64,000 bases of DNA from Myotis daubentonii. Lineage: Eukaryota; Chordata; Mammalia; Chiroptera; Vespertilionidae. A program made the translations under genes and the position numbers. Location: contig NC_081841.1 in NCBI RefSeq assembly GCF_963259705.1, forward strand, positions 119,359,033-119,423,032, written 5' to 3'. Below the pieces are notes generated by a model. That model had not been told where the DNA came from. It saw nothing but the letters and a program-made list of their open reading frames with translations, and searched no databases. Every line of letters begins with the position of its first letter. Positions within the stretch are counted from its first letter, which is position 1. This document shows, piece by piece, positions 39,923-51,971 of the stretch.

Positions 39923-41027
39923 GGGGAGAAAAATGGTGACCGGCGGGAACATAGGGAAGGAGAGAGTGTGAGAGCGCAAGGAAGTGATAGAGGAGTGTGT
40001 GGACGTGTGTGGTGTGTGTGTGTGTATGAGCTAGGGACAATTAGATTCTGCAGGTCTTCTAAGGGGCTGCTAAACCAGGAAGTCTTAGGTGGTGGAGACC
40101 CGCTCCCAATGCGGACACTCCTGGGCGGCCAGCACGGGCACAGAGACCATGCCATCTTGGGAAACAGAGCTGCTTGAGACTAGGATCCTGGCCTCAGCAC
40201 CACCCAGTCTGATCTCAGACACATACCAGGGCCCTGCAGCCACTGGGGACAGAGACCTGTGACCACAGCTACAGACCTGCAGACAACAAAAGTTCAGAAA
40301 TCCCTGCACAGATCCCTCAGTAACAGAGACCATCCCCCTCCCTGCAGACACAGGGCAGTGCCATAGTAACTGATAGACCCACCACTTGCCTGGGCCTCAG
40401 TGCTGCCACAGAAACTATAGCCTGAAAGTGCATGAGCACCTTGGAACTGGTCCAGCGTAGTCCTGGCTTCAGGAGCCCTGGGCTGGGAGCAATCGCACAA
40501 ACACCAGGAATTTGTCCCTTGTAGCACGGGCCCAGGGACCCCGATTCTCTGGGCAGGAGGCAGCACCAAGCACCAGTGACTTGACTGTGTTTCTTATCAC
40601 CTGTGCCTGAGAACCCTGAATCCCTGTGCATTCATACTAAGAGCCAGTGACTCCAATTCTTGGTGCAAGGGCACACAGGGACCCTGATTCTCAATGCGAG
40701 GTCGAGCTAAGCAACAGAGACTCTGATACTGGATTCTTGGGGAACTCTGACTCCTGGCACATGCTAGGGGGTGCTGATTTTCAACACGCTCCAAGGGGAT
40801 CTCTGTTTCAGCATGGTGCAGACAGGGGCCCTGATTCTAAGGGCGTGCAAGGGCCACATTGACCACTGGCAACACTGACTCTGAGTGAGCCTGGTTCCCA
40901 TCAACCCACAACAACAACACATCTTAGTGTCAGAGCTCTTCAGTGACACTAGGGTGGTGTGAGGCTCCCACTGCACACGGCCCAGGCCCACTCAACTCGA
41001 CGTTTGAACCATCGGGAGATAATCAGA
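39923..41027 (+). promoter_or_regulatory. L1-B 5' UTR (promoter region)
   Basis: About 1.1 kb with no evident similarity to the L1-A or L1-C 5' UTR beyond the first bases. It contains an irregular repeat of short units such as GACTCTGATxCT / ACCCTGATTCTCxxxGC (40640-40900). A TG-rich run sits near 40005. Confidence 0.6.
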
Positions 41028-41876
41028 ATGAAGAGACTACACAACACCCAGAGGAAAGACAATGAGGAGTTGCCAAGAAAGGAAATTAATGAAGTTGAAG
41101 CATGCAACATGACAGGAAAAGAATTCAGAATAATTGTTGCACAATTCATTCACCGGATGGATGAGAAATCAACAACCTATGCAAGAATCAGGAAGAAATG
41201 AAAAGTGATATAGCTACAATCAAAAACACCATGGAAAGTTTCAACAGCAGACTAGAAGAAGCAGAGGATAGAATTAGTGAGTTAGAAGATAAGGCAGAGA
41301 AACAAGCTCAACCTGAACAACAACTAGAGAAAAAAATTAAAAAGCAGGAGGAGAGCCTAAGGGAGCTTTGGGAAAACATGAAATGAAGTAACATACGCAT
41401 AATAGGGCTTCCAGAAGGACGAGAAGAGCAGCAAGGATGAGAAAATCTATTTGAAGAAATAATGACAGAAAACTTCCCAGATATGGGGAAGAAAAAAGTT
41501 ACACAAGTACAGAGAGTTCCAAGCAAAATGAACCCCAAAAGACCCACACCAAGACACGTCATAATAACAATGGCAAATGTACAAGACAAAGAGAGAATCT
41601 TAAAGGCTACAAGAGAGAAACAGAGAGTTACCTACAAAGGATCCCCCATGAGATTATCAGATGATTTCTCAACAGAAACACATCAAGCTAGAAGGGAATG
41701 GAAGGAGGTATACAAAGTGATGCAAAGCAAAGGACTGAATCCAAAAATACTATATCCAGCAAGACTATCAATCAAAATTGAAGGGGAAATCAGGAGCTTT
41801 GCAGACAAAAAAAAGGCTAAGGGAGTTTATCACTACCAAGCCAGCAATGCAAGAAATGCTAAAGGGAATGCTGTAA
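41028..41876 (+). pseudogene. L1-B ORF1, broken
   Basis: The ATG at 41028 starts MKRLHNTQRKDNEELPRKE. The coiled-coil region (SRLEEAEDRISELEDKAEKQ) is reached only after a frame shift at about 41198. In-frame TGA stops lie at 41384 and 41438. The RRM (MNPKRPTPRHVIITMANVQD) and C-terminal domain (HQARREWKEVYKVMQSK) follow in one frame. An eight-A run near 41808 shifts the frame past the expected TAA at 41874, so the open frame continues into ORF2. Confidence 0.88.
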
Positions 41877-41923
41877 AAAGAAGAAATATAAAGTTAAGAA
41901 AGAACACAGGCACGAAAATAGAA

Positions 41924-44900
41924 ATGAATCCAAGCACGTACCTATCAATAATAACTTTAAATGTAAATGGACTAAAGGCTTCAATTAAAAGACATCAAGT
42001 GGCTGAATGGATAAAAAGACATGACCCATATATATGCTGTCTACAAGAGACCCACCTCAGAAAAAGGGACTCACACAGACTGAAAGTGCAGGGATGGAAA
42101 AATATCTTTCAGGCAAATGGAAATGAAAAAAGAGCTGGGGTAGCAATACTTATATCGGAAAAAATGGACCTCAAAGTGAAGGCCATAACAAGAGATAAGG
42201 AAGGCCCCTTCATAATATTAAAGGGATCGATACAACAATAGGATATAACCTTGATAAACATATATGCACACAATGCAGGAGCACCCAAATACATAAAAAA
42301 TCTCCTGTAAAATAACAAGGGAGAGATCAACAACAACACAATCATAGTAGGGGACTTAAACACACCACTGACATCACTGGATAAATCCTCTAGACAAAAA
42401 ATCAGCAAAGAAACAGCAATCCTAAATGACTCACTAGATCAGATGGCCTTAATTGACATCTTCAGAACATTTCACCCCAAAGCCCCGGAATATACGTTCT
42501 TCTCACGTGCACATGGGACATCTTCAAAAATAGACCACATATTGAGTCACAAGCAAAGTCTCCCCAAATACTAGTAGATTGAAATCATACAAAGCATCTT
42601 CTCAGATCACAAGGGCATAATATTAGAAATAAATCACAATAAAAACAATCCAAAAAAATCAAACACTTGGAAGCTGAATAGCATGTTAATAAATAATGAT
42701 TGGGTTACCAGTGAGATCAAAGTAGAAATTAAAAACACCCTGAAAACTAATGACAATAACAGTACAACAAACCAAAATCTATGGGACACAATGAAAGCAG
42801 TCCTGAGAAGGAAGTTTATAGCACTACAGGCCTACCTCAAAAAAACAAGAAAAAAATGATAGTAAATCATTTAACTCTACAACTCAAAGAATTAGAAAGA
42901 AAACAACAAAAAAAGCCCAGAGTGAGCAGAAGAAAGGAGATAATAAAGGTCAGAGCAGAAGTAAATGACATAGAGACCAAAAAAGCAATAAAAAGATCAA
43001 TGAAAGCAAGAGCTGATCCTTTGAAAGGATAGAAAAGATTGATGAGCCTCTATCCAGGCTCACCAAGAAGCAAAGAGAGAGGACTCAAATAAACAAAATC
43101 AGAAATTCAAAGAATTGTTAAAAAATACTATGAACAACTCCACTCTAAAAAATTAGACAACCTAGAGGAAATGGACATATTCCTAGAAAAATACAATCTT
43201 CCAAAACTCAATCCAGAGGATTCTAAAAATCTCAACAGGCCAGTAACGATGGAAGAAATTGAAGCAGTCATCAAAAAGCTCCCAGAAAACAAAAGCCTGG
43301 GGCCAGACAGCTTCAGAGTGGAGTTTTTCCAAACATCGAAGGAAGAACTAAAACCTATCCTCCTCAGACTATTCCAAAAAATTCAAGAAGAAGGAACACT
43401 TCCCAGCTCATTCTATGAAGCCAGCATCACCATAATACCAAAACAAGATAGAGACAACACAATGAAAGAGAATTATAGGCCAATATCCCTCATGAACATA
43501 GATGCCAAAATCCTCAACAAAATTCTAGCAAATCAGATCCAGCAATACATCAGAAAGATCATACACCATGACCAAGTAGGATTCATCCCAGGGATGCAAG
43601 GATGGTACAATATCCGCAAATCAATAAACGTGATTCATCACATAAACAAATTGAGAGATAAAAAACACATAGTCATATCAATTGATGCAGAAAAAGCTTT
43701 CGAAAAAATTCAACACCTTTTCTTGATAAAAACTCTCAGGAAGGTAGGAGTAGAAGGATCATATCTCAACATAATAAAAGCCATATATGGCAAATCCACA
43801 GCCAACATCATAATCAATGGGCAAAAACGAAAACCATTTCCCCTGAGAACAGGAATAAGACAGGGATGCCCCTTCTCAGCACTCCTGTTCGACACTGTTC
43901 TGGAAGTACTGGCCATTGCAATCAGACAAGAAGAAGAAATAAAAGGCATCCAAATTGGAAAAGAAGAAGTAAAACTGTCCTTATTTGCAGATGACATGAT
44001 ACTGTACATAGAAAACCCTAAAGACTCCATCAAAAAATTATTAGTTATAAATGAATTCGGCAATGTAGCAAGATACAAAGTTAATGCCAAGAAATCTAAA
44101 GCATTTCTTTACACCAATAGTGAACTTACAGGAAGTGAGATTAAAAAAGCAATCCCATTTACCATCGCACCAAAAAAATTGGTACCTAGGAATAAGCTTA
44201 ACTAAGGAAGTAAAAGACTTATATGTGAAAAACTACAGGACACTGAAAAAAGAGATAGAGGAAGACATAAACAGATGGAAGAACATACCGTGTTCATGGA
44301 TTGGTAGAATCAACATCATCAAAAAGTCCATACTACCCAAAGCAATCTATAGATTCAATGCAATCCCCATTAAATTACCAATGGCATATTTCACAGATCT
44401 AGAACAAATGTTCCAAAAATTCATCTGGAATAAAAAAGACCTTGAATAGCTGCAGCAATCCTGAAAAAGAAGAAAAAAGTAGGTGGGATCTCAATACGAG
44501 ATATCAAACTGTATTACAAAGCCACTGTTCTTAAAACAGCTTGGTACTGGCACAAGAACAGACATATAGATCAATGGAATAGAATAGAGACCCCAGAAAT
44601 CGACCCAAAGCACTATGCCCAATTAATATTCGACAAAGGAGGCAAGAGCATACCATGGAGTCAAGACAGGCTCTTCAATAAATGGTGTTGGGAAAATTGG
44701 ACAGATATATGCAAAAAGATGAAACTAGATCACCAACTCACACCATACACAAAAATAAACTCAAAATGGATAAAAGACTTAAATGTAAGATGGGAAACCA
44801 TAAAAATACTAGAGTAATCCATAGGCAGCGAAATAGCAAACATGTGATGAAGGAATTTCTTCTCTGATAATACTCCTAGGGGAATGGAAACTAAAGAGAA

Positions 44901-45719
44901 AATAAATAAATGGGACTTCATCAAAATATAAAGCTTTTGCACAGCAAAGGAAACCACCAACAAAACAACAAGAAGACCCACTGCATGGGAGAACATATTT
45001 GCCAATGATATCACCAATAAGGGTTTAATTTCCAACATTTACAAGGAACTCATAAAACTTAATAATAGGAAGATAAACAATCCAATCAACAGATAGGCAA
45101 TGGACCTAGATAGACACTTTTCGAAAGAGGACATACAGAGGGCCGAAAGACATATGAAAACAGGCTCAAAGTCACTAATTATATGAGAGATGCAAATCCA
45201 AATGACTATGCGGTATCAACTCACACCTGTCAGAATGGCTATCATCAACAAATCAACAAACGACAAGTGCTGAAGAGGATGTGGAGAAAAAGGAACACTC
45301 GAGCACTGCTGGCGGAATGCAGACTGGTGCAGCCACTATGGAAGACAGTATGGAGCTTCCTCAAAAAACTACAAATGGAACTCCCATTTGACCCAGTGAT
45401 CCCATGTCTAGGAATATATCCCAAGAAACCAGAAACACCAATCAGAAAGGATATATGCACCCCTATGTTCATAGCAGCTCAATTCACCATAGCTAAGATC
45501 TGGAAACAGCCTAAGTGCCCATCTGTAGATGAATGGATTAGAAAACTGTGGTACATCTACATGATGGAATACTATGCTGCAGTAAAAAAAAAAAAAAAAA
45601 AAAAGGAACTCTTGCCTTTTGCAACAGCTTAGATGGAATTGGAGAGCATTATGCTAAGTGAAATAAGCCAGTCAGAGAAAGATAAATACCACATGATCTC
45701 ACTCATTTGTGGACTATAG
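41924..45719 (+). pseudogene. L1-B ORF2 (endonuclease-RT), multiply broken
   Basis: The ATG at 41924 opens the APE-type endonuclease domain (TLNVNGLKASIKRHQ, YICCLQETHLRK). Stops include TAG near 42239 and TAA near 42308. The reverse transcriptase is well preserved in an open stretch 43171-44205: [23 protein letters not shown] (motif A), [15 protein letters not shown] and [11 protein letters not shown] (catalytic FADD box). The C-terminal region runs 44205-45719 through several frameshifts, with the Zn-knuckle near 45270-45320. A 21-A run at 45584-45604 expands the lysine stretch before ELLPFAT. It is no longer able to encode ORF2p. Confidence 0.9.
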
Positions 45720-45984
45720 AGAACAACATAGACTGATGAACAGGGACAGATCCAAAGACAGAGAAACAGCAATCAGACTATTAATCCCCAGAGGGAAAGT
45801 AGGGGAGGGTGGGGGTAAGGGGAAGAGATCAACCAAAGGACTTGTATGCATGCATATAAGCCAAACCAATGGACATGGACAACAGGGGGATGAGAGCATT
45901 AGTTGGGGGGGGATGGGGGTTAATGAGGGGGAATGAGGACACATTTGTAATTCCTTAACTAATAAAGAATTTAAAGATTACAAA
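45720..45984 (+). other. L1-B 3' UTR with G-rich polypurine tract
   Basis: After the ORF2 stop the 3' UTR holds several G runs (GGGGAGGGTGGGGG, GTTGGGGGGGGATGGGGG) that could form a G-quadruplex, a common feature of mammalian L1 3' UTRs. AATAAAG precedes the A-rich tail. Confidence 0.75.
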
Positions 45985-48643
45985 AAAATCCTACAGTATC
46001 CAGAAGGAAGGAAATAATAAAGATCAGAGCAGAAATAAATGACATAGAGACCAAAAAAAAAATACAAAAGATCAATGAAACCAAGAGCTGGTTCTTTGAA
46101 AGGATTAACAAGATTGATGAGCCTCTTGCCAGGCTCACCAAGAAACAAAGAGAGAGGACCCAAATAAACAAAATCAGAAATGAAAGAGGTGAAGTAACAA
46201 CTGACCCTAGAGTTATACAAAGTATTGTCAAAAAAATACTACGAACTACTCTACTCCCACAAACTGGACAACCTCGACAAAATGGACACATTCCTAGAAA
46301 AATACAAGCTTCCAAAACTCAACCAGGAAGAATTAAAAAAACCTGAATAGGCCAATAACTATTGATGAAATTGAAACAGTAATCAAAAAGCTTCCAGCAA
46401 ACAAAAGCCCTGGACCAGATGGCTTCACAGGGGAGTTTTACCGAAGATTCAAAGAAGAACTAAAGCCAATCCTTCTCAGACTATTCCAAAAAATTCACTT
46501 CCAAGCTCTTTCTATGAAGCCAGCATTATCCTAATCCCAAAACCAGATAAAGACACCACAAAGAAAGAGAATTACAGGCCAATATCCCTGATGAACAGAG
46601 ATGCTAAAATCCTCAACAAAATTCTAGCAAACCGGATCCAGCATTACATTAGAAAGATCATACACCATGACCAAGCGGGATTTATTCCAGGAATGCAAGG
46701 CTGGTACAATATCTTTAAATCAATAAATATGATATATCACATAAACAAATTGAGAGACAAAAATCACATAATCATATCAATTGATGCAGAAAAGGCATTT
46801 GACGAAGTCCAACACCCTTTTCTGATAAAAACGCTCAGCACAGTGGGAATAGAGGGATCATACCTCAACATAATAAAAACCTTATATGACAAACCTACAG
46901 CCAACATCATACTCAATGGGCAAAAACTAAAACCATTTCCCTTAAGGACAGGAACAAGACAGGGATGCCCACTTTGACCACTCCTGTTCGACATAGTACT
47001 GGAAGTGTTAGACAAGAAGAAGAAATAAAAGGCATCTAAATTGGAGAAGAAGAATTAAACTTGTCATTATTTGCAGATGACATGATACTGTATTTAGAAA
47101 ACCCTAAAGACTCCATCAAAAAATTATTAGACCTAATAAATGAATTTGGCAATGTAGCAGAATACAAAATTAATGCCAAGAAATCTATGGCATTTTTATA
47201 TGCCAATAGTGAACTTACAGAAAGAGAAATTAAAAAAAACAAATCCATTTACCATTGCACCAAAAAATTTAAGATACCTAGGAATAAACGTAACTAAGGA
47301 ATTAAAATACCTCTGCCCAGAAAACTATAGGACATTGAAAAAAAGATAGAGGAAGCCTAAAACAGATGGAAGAACATACGCTGTTCATGGATTGGTAGAA
47401 TCAACATTATCAAAATGACCATACTACCCAAAGCAATCTATATATTCAATGTACTCCCCATTAAAATACCAACAGCATATTTCACAGATTTAGAAAGAAC
47501 TCTCCAAAAATTAATCTGGAATTAAAAAAAAAAACACAAACCTGAATAGCTGCTGCGATCCTGAGAAAGAAAAACAAAGTAGGAGGGATCTCAAACTGTA
47601 TTACAAAGCCACTGTTCTCAAAACTGCCTGGTACTGTCATAAGAACAGACATATAGACCAATGGAATAGAAGAGAGAACCCAGAAATCGACCCAAACCAC
47701 TATGCTCAATTAATATTTGACTAAGGAGGCAAGAACATACAATGGAGTCAAGGCAGTCTCTTCCATAAATGGTGCTGGGAAATTTGGTCAGACACATGCA
47801 AAAAAATGAAACTAGACCACAAAACTTACACCATTCACAAAAATAAACTCAGAATGGATAAAGGACTTAATCGTAAGATGGGAAACCATAAAAATATTAG
47901 AGAAATCCACAGGTAGCAAAATCTCAGATATATGCCAAAGGAATTTCTTCACTGACACAGCCCCTAGGCCTAGCGCAATGGAAACTAAAGGGAAAATAAA
48001 CAAATGGGACTATACCCAAATAAAAAGCTTCTGCACTGCAAAAGAAACCATCAACAAAACAAGAAAATCCACTGCATGGGAGCACATATTTGCCCATGAT
48101 ATCTCTAATAAAGGTTTAATCTCCAACATTTACAGGGAACTCATACAACTTAACAAATGGAAGATAAACAACCCAATCAAAAAATGGGCAACGGACCTAA
48201 ATAGACACTTTTTGAAAGAGGACATACATAAGGATGAGAGACATATGAAAACATGCTCAAAGTCACTAATTATACGAGAAATGCAAATCAAAATGACCAT
48301 GCAGTATCATCTCACACCTGTCAGAATGGGGATCATCAGCAAATCAACAAACAACAAGTGTTGGAGAGGATGTGGAGAAAAAGGAACCCTTTTGCACTGC
48401 TGGTGGGAATGCAGACTGGTGCAGCCACTGTGGAGAACAGTATGGAGTTTCCTCAAAAAACTAAAAATGGAACTCCCATTTGACCCAGTGATCCCACTTC
48501 TAGTAATATATCCCAAGAAACCAGAAACACCAATAAGAACGGATGTATGCATCCCTATGTTCATAGCAGCACAATTTACCATAGCTAAGATCTGGAAACA
48601 GCCAAAGTGCCCATCAGTAGATGAATGGATTAAAAAGCTGTGG

Positions 48644-48862
48644 TGCCTGGATGGTTTGGCTCACTGGATAGAGCTTCAGCCTGGGGACTGAAGGACCCCA
48701 GGTTCGATTCTGATCAAGGGCATGTACCTTGGTTGCGGGCACACCCCCACTAGGGGATGTGCAGGAGGCGTTTGATCAATGCTTCTCTCTCATCGATGTT
48801 TCTAACTCTCTATCCCTCTCCCTTCCACTCTGTAAAAAATCAATAAAATATATTTTTTAAAA
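48644..48862 (+). mobile_element. VES SINE inside L1-A ORF2
   Basis: tRNA-like head (TTGGCTCACTGGATAGAGC, B-box region GGTTCGATTC), VES body (GCATGTACCTTGGTTGCGGG, TCATCGATGTTTCTAAC) and an AATAAAATATATTTTTT tail. TSD around AAAAGCTGTGG (48633-48643) / AAAATGCTGTGG (48859-48870) in the L1 sequence. Confidence 0.93.
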
Positions 48863-49026
48863 TGCTGTGGCACATCTACACAATGGAATACTATGCTGTT
48901 GTAAAAAGGAAGGAATTCCTATCATTTGCATGAGCATCGATAGAGCTGGAGAGCATTATGCTAAGTGAAATAAGTCAGTCAGAGAAAGATAAATATCATA
49001 TGCTCTCACTCATTTGTGGATTATAA

Positions 49027-49370
49027 TGAACAACATAAACCGATGAACAAAAACAGATGTAGAGACAGAGAAGCATTGATCAGATGCTCAAAATTCAGAG
49101 GGAAGATAGGGGAGGGTGGGGATGAGGGGGAGAGATCAACCAAAGGACTTGTATGCATGCATATAAGCATAAGCGATGGATGTGGACAACAGGGGGTGAG
49201 GGTAAGGGTAGGATTGGGGGGATGAGAGGACATTGGGAGGATAAGGACACATTTGTAATATCTTAATCAATAAAGGGAAAAAATAAAATAAATAAATAAA
49301 TAAAAATAAAGTCACTATATTGTTCTTAGGGGGGGAAAAAAAACACCCAAAAAAGCAAGCAAACAAACAA
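49027..49370 (+). other. L1-A 3' UTR, tail and probable 3' transduction
   Basis: The 3' UTR ends at an A-rich tail (AATAAAGGGAAAAAATAAAA and following, about 49268-49311). Non-L1 sequence (GTCACTATATTGTTCTTAGG, then a G-run) follows, then a second A-rich tail, and only then the 13-bp TSD. This is the structure expected if the source L1 transcript read past its own weak poly(A) site. Confidence 0.6.
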
Positions 49371-49383
49371 AAAAACTATGATA

Positions 49384-49500
49384 TATGTGGATAGGAGTTT
49401 AAATTTGTGCTACCTCTTTGGCAACATTCATTAAGCTTTTAAATATACATCATTTTAATTCCACAATTTCATATCTAGAAATTCCTGATAAGTTCAAGAC
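49384..49500 (+). mobile_element. Ancient L1 fragment (right part)
   Basis: Continuation of the ancient L1 interrupted by L1-A. AGTTTAAATTTGTGCTACCT and TCATATCTAGAAATTCCTGA resemble the ORF2 C-terminal region of old L1s. Confidence 0.6.
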
Positions 49501-50196
49501 TTCCCCCTTGTTTAAAGGAAACGTAAGAGCCATAAAGAGAGCCACTGACTTTTCTTCCCCCTATCACAACACAATCAGCCTCACCACTATAAGCTGAAAC
49601 TAATCCCCAAAGAGGCTGTAATGAGAAATTATTGCCCAATTTCCCCTAAAAGGCCACAGGGACTAACCAGTTCCATCACTATTTTCATGCCTGTTTAATT
49701 CAGTTGCTGCCAGAAGTCTAAGCTTCTCAGGTCAATCTTCCACCATTTATAGCTGTTGACATCTTCTACTCAGTCTCTCACCCCACTCTCATCCCAGACT
49801 CTTCTGGAATTCAGTCATGATCAGCAAAATCCTTTAAGCCATGCTCCTGTCTGGGCCCACCCCTCCACTCCCACCCTAGGTCTCATCCCCACTTAACTAC
49901 TCAAGGACATTTCTCTAGCAATTGTCTCCTTTCCTCTTGAATATTGAATAGTCCCTTTATACAGGACAGAGTTCATATCACAATAAGCTTTAATATCTCC
50001 CATTAAAAACAAACAGCTCTTTCCAGTTACCATTTCATTTCTCAATTCTCATTTAGAGTAAATCTCCTTGGAAGAGTTGTTATATGTTTGCCTTCTTGCT
50101 TACCTCCCATTCTCTCTGGCAAGCATTTTTACTGAAATATAGCTAACCTACTGGAAGATGCACAAGTAATAGGTATATAACTCACAATAAATTATC
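49501..50196. other. Unassigned DNA, possibly old repeat at the right end
   Basis: No gene is seen. From about 50130 (TTTTACTGAAATATAGCTAA) the text resembles an ancient mammalian interspersed repeat that resumes after the young L1 at 50923 (CACCCAGGTCAAGAAATAGA). Confidence 0.45.
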
Positions 50197-50213
50197 ACAA
50201 ATACCATGTGCCA

Positions 50214-50905
50214 CTATGGAAGACAGTATGGAGTTTCCTTAAAAAACTGAAAAATGGAACTCCCATTTGACCCTGTGATCCCACTTCTAGGAATATATCC
50301 CAAGAAACCAGAAACACCAATCAGAAAGGATATATGCACCCCTATGTTCATAGCAGCACAATTCACCATAGCTAAGATCTGGAAACAGCCTAAGTGCCCA
50401 TCAGTAGATGAATGGATTAGAAAACTGTGGTACATCTACACGATGGAATACTATGCTGCTCTAAAAAGGAAGGAACTCCTACCATTTGCAGCTTCATGGA
50501 TGGAACTGGAGAGCATTATGCTAAGTGAAATAAGCCAGTCAATAAAGGAAAAATACCACATGATCTCACTCATTCATGGACAATAGAGACCATTATAAAC
50601 TTTTGAACAATAATAGATACAGAGGCAGAGCTGCCTCAAACAGATTGTCAAACTGCAGCGGAAAGGCCGGGGAGGGTTGGGGGGCAGGAGGTAGGGGGGT
50701 AAGAGATCAACTAAAGGACTTGTATGCATGCATATAAGCATAACCAATGGTCATAAGACACGGGGGGGTAGGGGAGGCCAGGGGACTGTCTAGGGCGGGG
50801 GGATAAAATGGATACATATGTAATACCCTTTGTAATACTTTAAGCAATAAAAAAATAAATAAAATAAAATAAAATAAAATAAAAATTAAATAAAAATTAA
50901 AAAAA
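50214..50905 (+). mobile_element. Young 5'-truncated L1 with perfect 17-bp TSD
   Basis: Only the ORF2 C-terminus and 3' UTR are present. The TSD ACAAATACCATGTGCCA is perfect at 50197-50213 and 50906-50922. The 3' UTR ends ACTTTAAGCAATAAA followed by an AAATA/AAAAT-repeat tail. The 3' UTR is nearly identical to that of the L1 at the satellite edge, so both belong to the youngest lineage in the window. Confidence 0.95.
50254..50586 (+). pseudogene. L1 ORF2p C-terminal fragment (110 aa, open)
   Basis: The frame runs without a stop through [36 protein letters not shown] and [17 protein letters not shown] to the usual ORF2 end. It lacks the catalytic domains and the cysteine-rich motif, because the insertion is 5'-truncated just upstream. 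It was never functional on its own. The absence of stops agrees with recent insertion. Confidence 0.9.
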
Positions 50906-50922
50906 ACAAATACCATGTGCCA

Positions 50923-51152
50923 ACACCCAGGTCAAGAAATAGAACACTGTCTATACCCCAGAAACTTTGTTTCCTCTTCTACTTACTACAATGCCTTCTC
51001 CCCTAAAATAACTACTATCACTACTTTTAGTACAACACATTATTTTGCTTGTTTTTTAAAAAAATTGCTCTAGAATAATACCATATGTATTTTTTGTGCA
51101 CATTTTCTTTTGCCCAATATTATGTTTGTTAGATTTGTTCAAGTTGTGGTGT
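50923..51152 (+). other. Ancient interspersed repeat-like flank
   Basis: Continues the sequence before the young L1 (CACCCAGGTCAAGAAATAG, GCCCAATATTATGTTTGTTA). It resembles a widespread old mammalian LINE 3' segment; the family is not certain. Confidence 0.4.
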
Positions 51153-51370
51153 ATAGCAGGGGCTAGATCACATAGGGACTAATAGGAACTAAGGATTTTT
51201 TTTTTCTGAGTAAAATAAGGCCCTTGGAAAATTTTAACAGAGGAAGATATGCTTTTTGCACCAAAAGGCTCATTTTGGCTGCTACCTTGAGAATAAACTC
51301 TGGGTTGGAATATGTGGATGAACATGCAGGCAAAGACAATGGCTAGAAAGCTCTTGCAACAATCCAATCA
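51153..51370 (-). mobile_element. Ancient L2-like fragment
   Basis: Diverged reverse-complement L2 text: GGGGCTAGATCACATAGGGA, GGCTCATTTTGGCTGCTACC, TTGCAACAATCCAATCA. It aligns by eye to the same consensus region as 31840-32000. Confidence 0.55.
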
Positions 51371-51722
51371 CACTATTAAGTTCTCCAGCATTAAAAAAGA
51401 AAAGGCATTTTAGGTCAATCTCTCAGTAAAGCTAAACAAAGCAATAAATCAAGCTCAGTGTTGGACCTGCAGTAATTAGGCCAACTATCACAATTGAGGC
51501 CCAGAAAGTAACAACTTCACAACAAAAATAGCCGTTAGAAGCAAGTGTAATTTTAAAAATTAAAATAGAATACTTTATGGCTGAAAATAAATAGAAGCTT
51601 CAAAATTTTGAAACTTTGGGTCTTATAAGTACTAGTTCATCAAACAGAAAAAACGTATGCTAGGCTAGAAAACCAAACCAATTTCAGCTTGAAGGGGAAA
51701 GATAAAATGGTGATGACTCATC
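51371..51722. other. Unassigned non-coding stretch
   Basis: AT-rich, no recognisable element or gene. Confidence 0.5.
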
Positions 51723-51736
51723 AAAAGTTGGTTGAT

Positions 51737-51957
51737 TGCCAAAACCGGTTTGGCTCAGTGGATAGAGCGTCAGCCTGCGGACTGAGGGGTCCCGGGTTCG
51801 ATTCCGGTCAAGGGCATGTACCTGGGTTGCGGGCACATCCCCGGTGGGGGATGTGCAGGAGGCAGCTGATCGATGTTTCTCTCTCATCGATGTTTCTAAC
51901 TCTATCTCTCTCCCTTCCTCTCTGTGAAAAATCAATAAAATATATTTAAAAAAAAAA
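51737..51957 (+). mobile_element. VES SINE, well preserved
   Basis: Head GGTTTGGCTCAGTGGATAGA (A-box region) and GGGTTCGATTCCGGTC (B box), then the VES body with GCAGCTGATCGATGTTTCTC and the tail AATAAAATATATTTAAAA. TSD AAAAGTTGGTTGAT is perfect at 51723-51736 and 51958-51971. It is the least diverged VES in the window. Confidence 0.97.
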
Positions 51958-51971
51958 AAAAGTTGGTTGAT

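Larger units (their letters stand above)
39923..45984 (+). mobile_element. L1-B: full-length L1 (~6.06 kb) nested in L1-A
   Basis: Starts GGGGAGAAAAATGGTGACCG and ends with an A-rich tail after AATAAAGAATTTAAAG. Diverged 12-bp TSDs AAAAGCCCACAG (39911-39922) and AAAATCCTACAG (45985-45996) lie in the L1-A ORF2 sequence, which resumes immediately. Contains a 5' UTR (39923-41027), ORF1, ORF2 and a 3' UTR. The two TSDs differ at two positions and both ORFs are broken, so the insertion is not recent. Confidence 0.9.
38922..49026 (+). pseudogene. L1-A ORF2, interrupted and frameshifted
   Basis: The ATG at 38922 begins an ORF2 endonuclease domain (LNVNGLNAPIKRH, YICFLQETHLRT, SNTPLTPLDKSS, SDHNGI). 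A frame break lies near 39005-39020 in an A-run. L1-B interrupts at 39922. After 45997 the reverse transcriptase follows with [16 protein letters not shown], the RQGCPL turn and the catalytic FADD box near 47064, all with several frameshifts. The C-terminal Zn-knuckle ([18 protein letters not shown]) sits near 48365. A VES SINE interrupts at 48644. The stop is TAA at 49024. Confidence 0.87.
36976..49370 (+). mobile_element. L1-A: long L1 interrupted by L1-B and a VES SINE
   Basis: An L1 with a 5' UTR (36976-38460), an ORF1 remnant, ORF2 and a 3' UTR. It is flanked by the 13-bp TSD AAAAACTATGATA at 36963-36975 and 49371-49383. Its ORF2 is broken at 39922 by L1-B and resumes at 45997. A VES SINE splits the C-terminal part at 48644. 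The first half of ORF1 (coiled coil) is missing: the 5' UTR joins mid-ORF1 near 38460. Multiple frameshifts make it non-autonomous. Confidence 0.88.

Noticed and set aside
48600..48691. Open frame running from L1-A ORF2 into the VES SINE
   Set aside because: It is a chance extension created by the SINE insertion; the true ORF2 resumes after the SINE.
51737..51830. tRNA gene
   Set aside because: The A- and B-box-like segments belong to the tRNA-derived head of a VES SINE with tail and TSD. No tRNA cloverleaf or 3' end is present.
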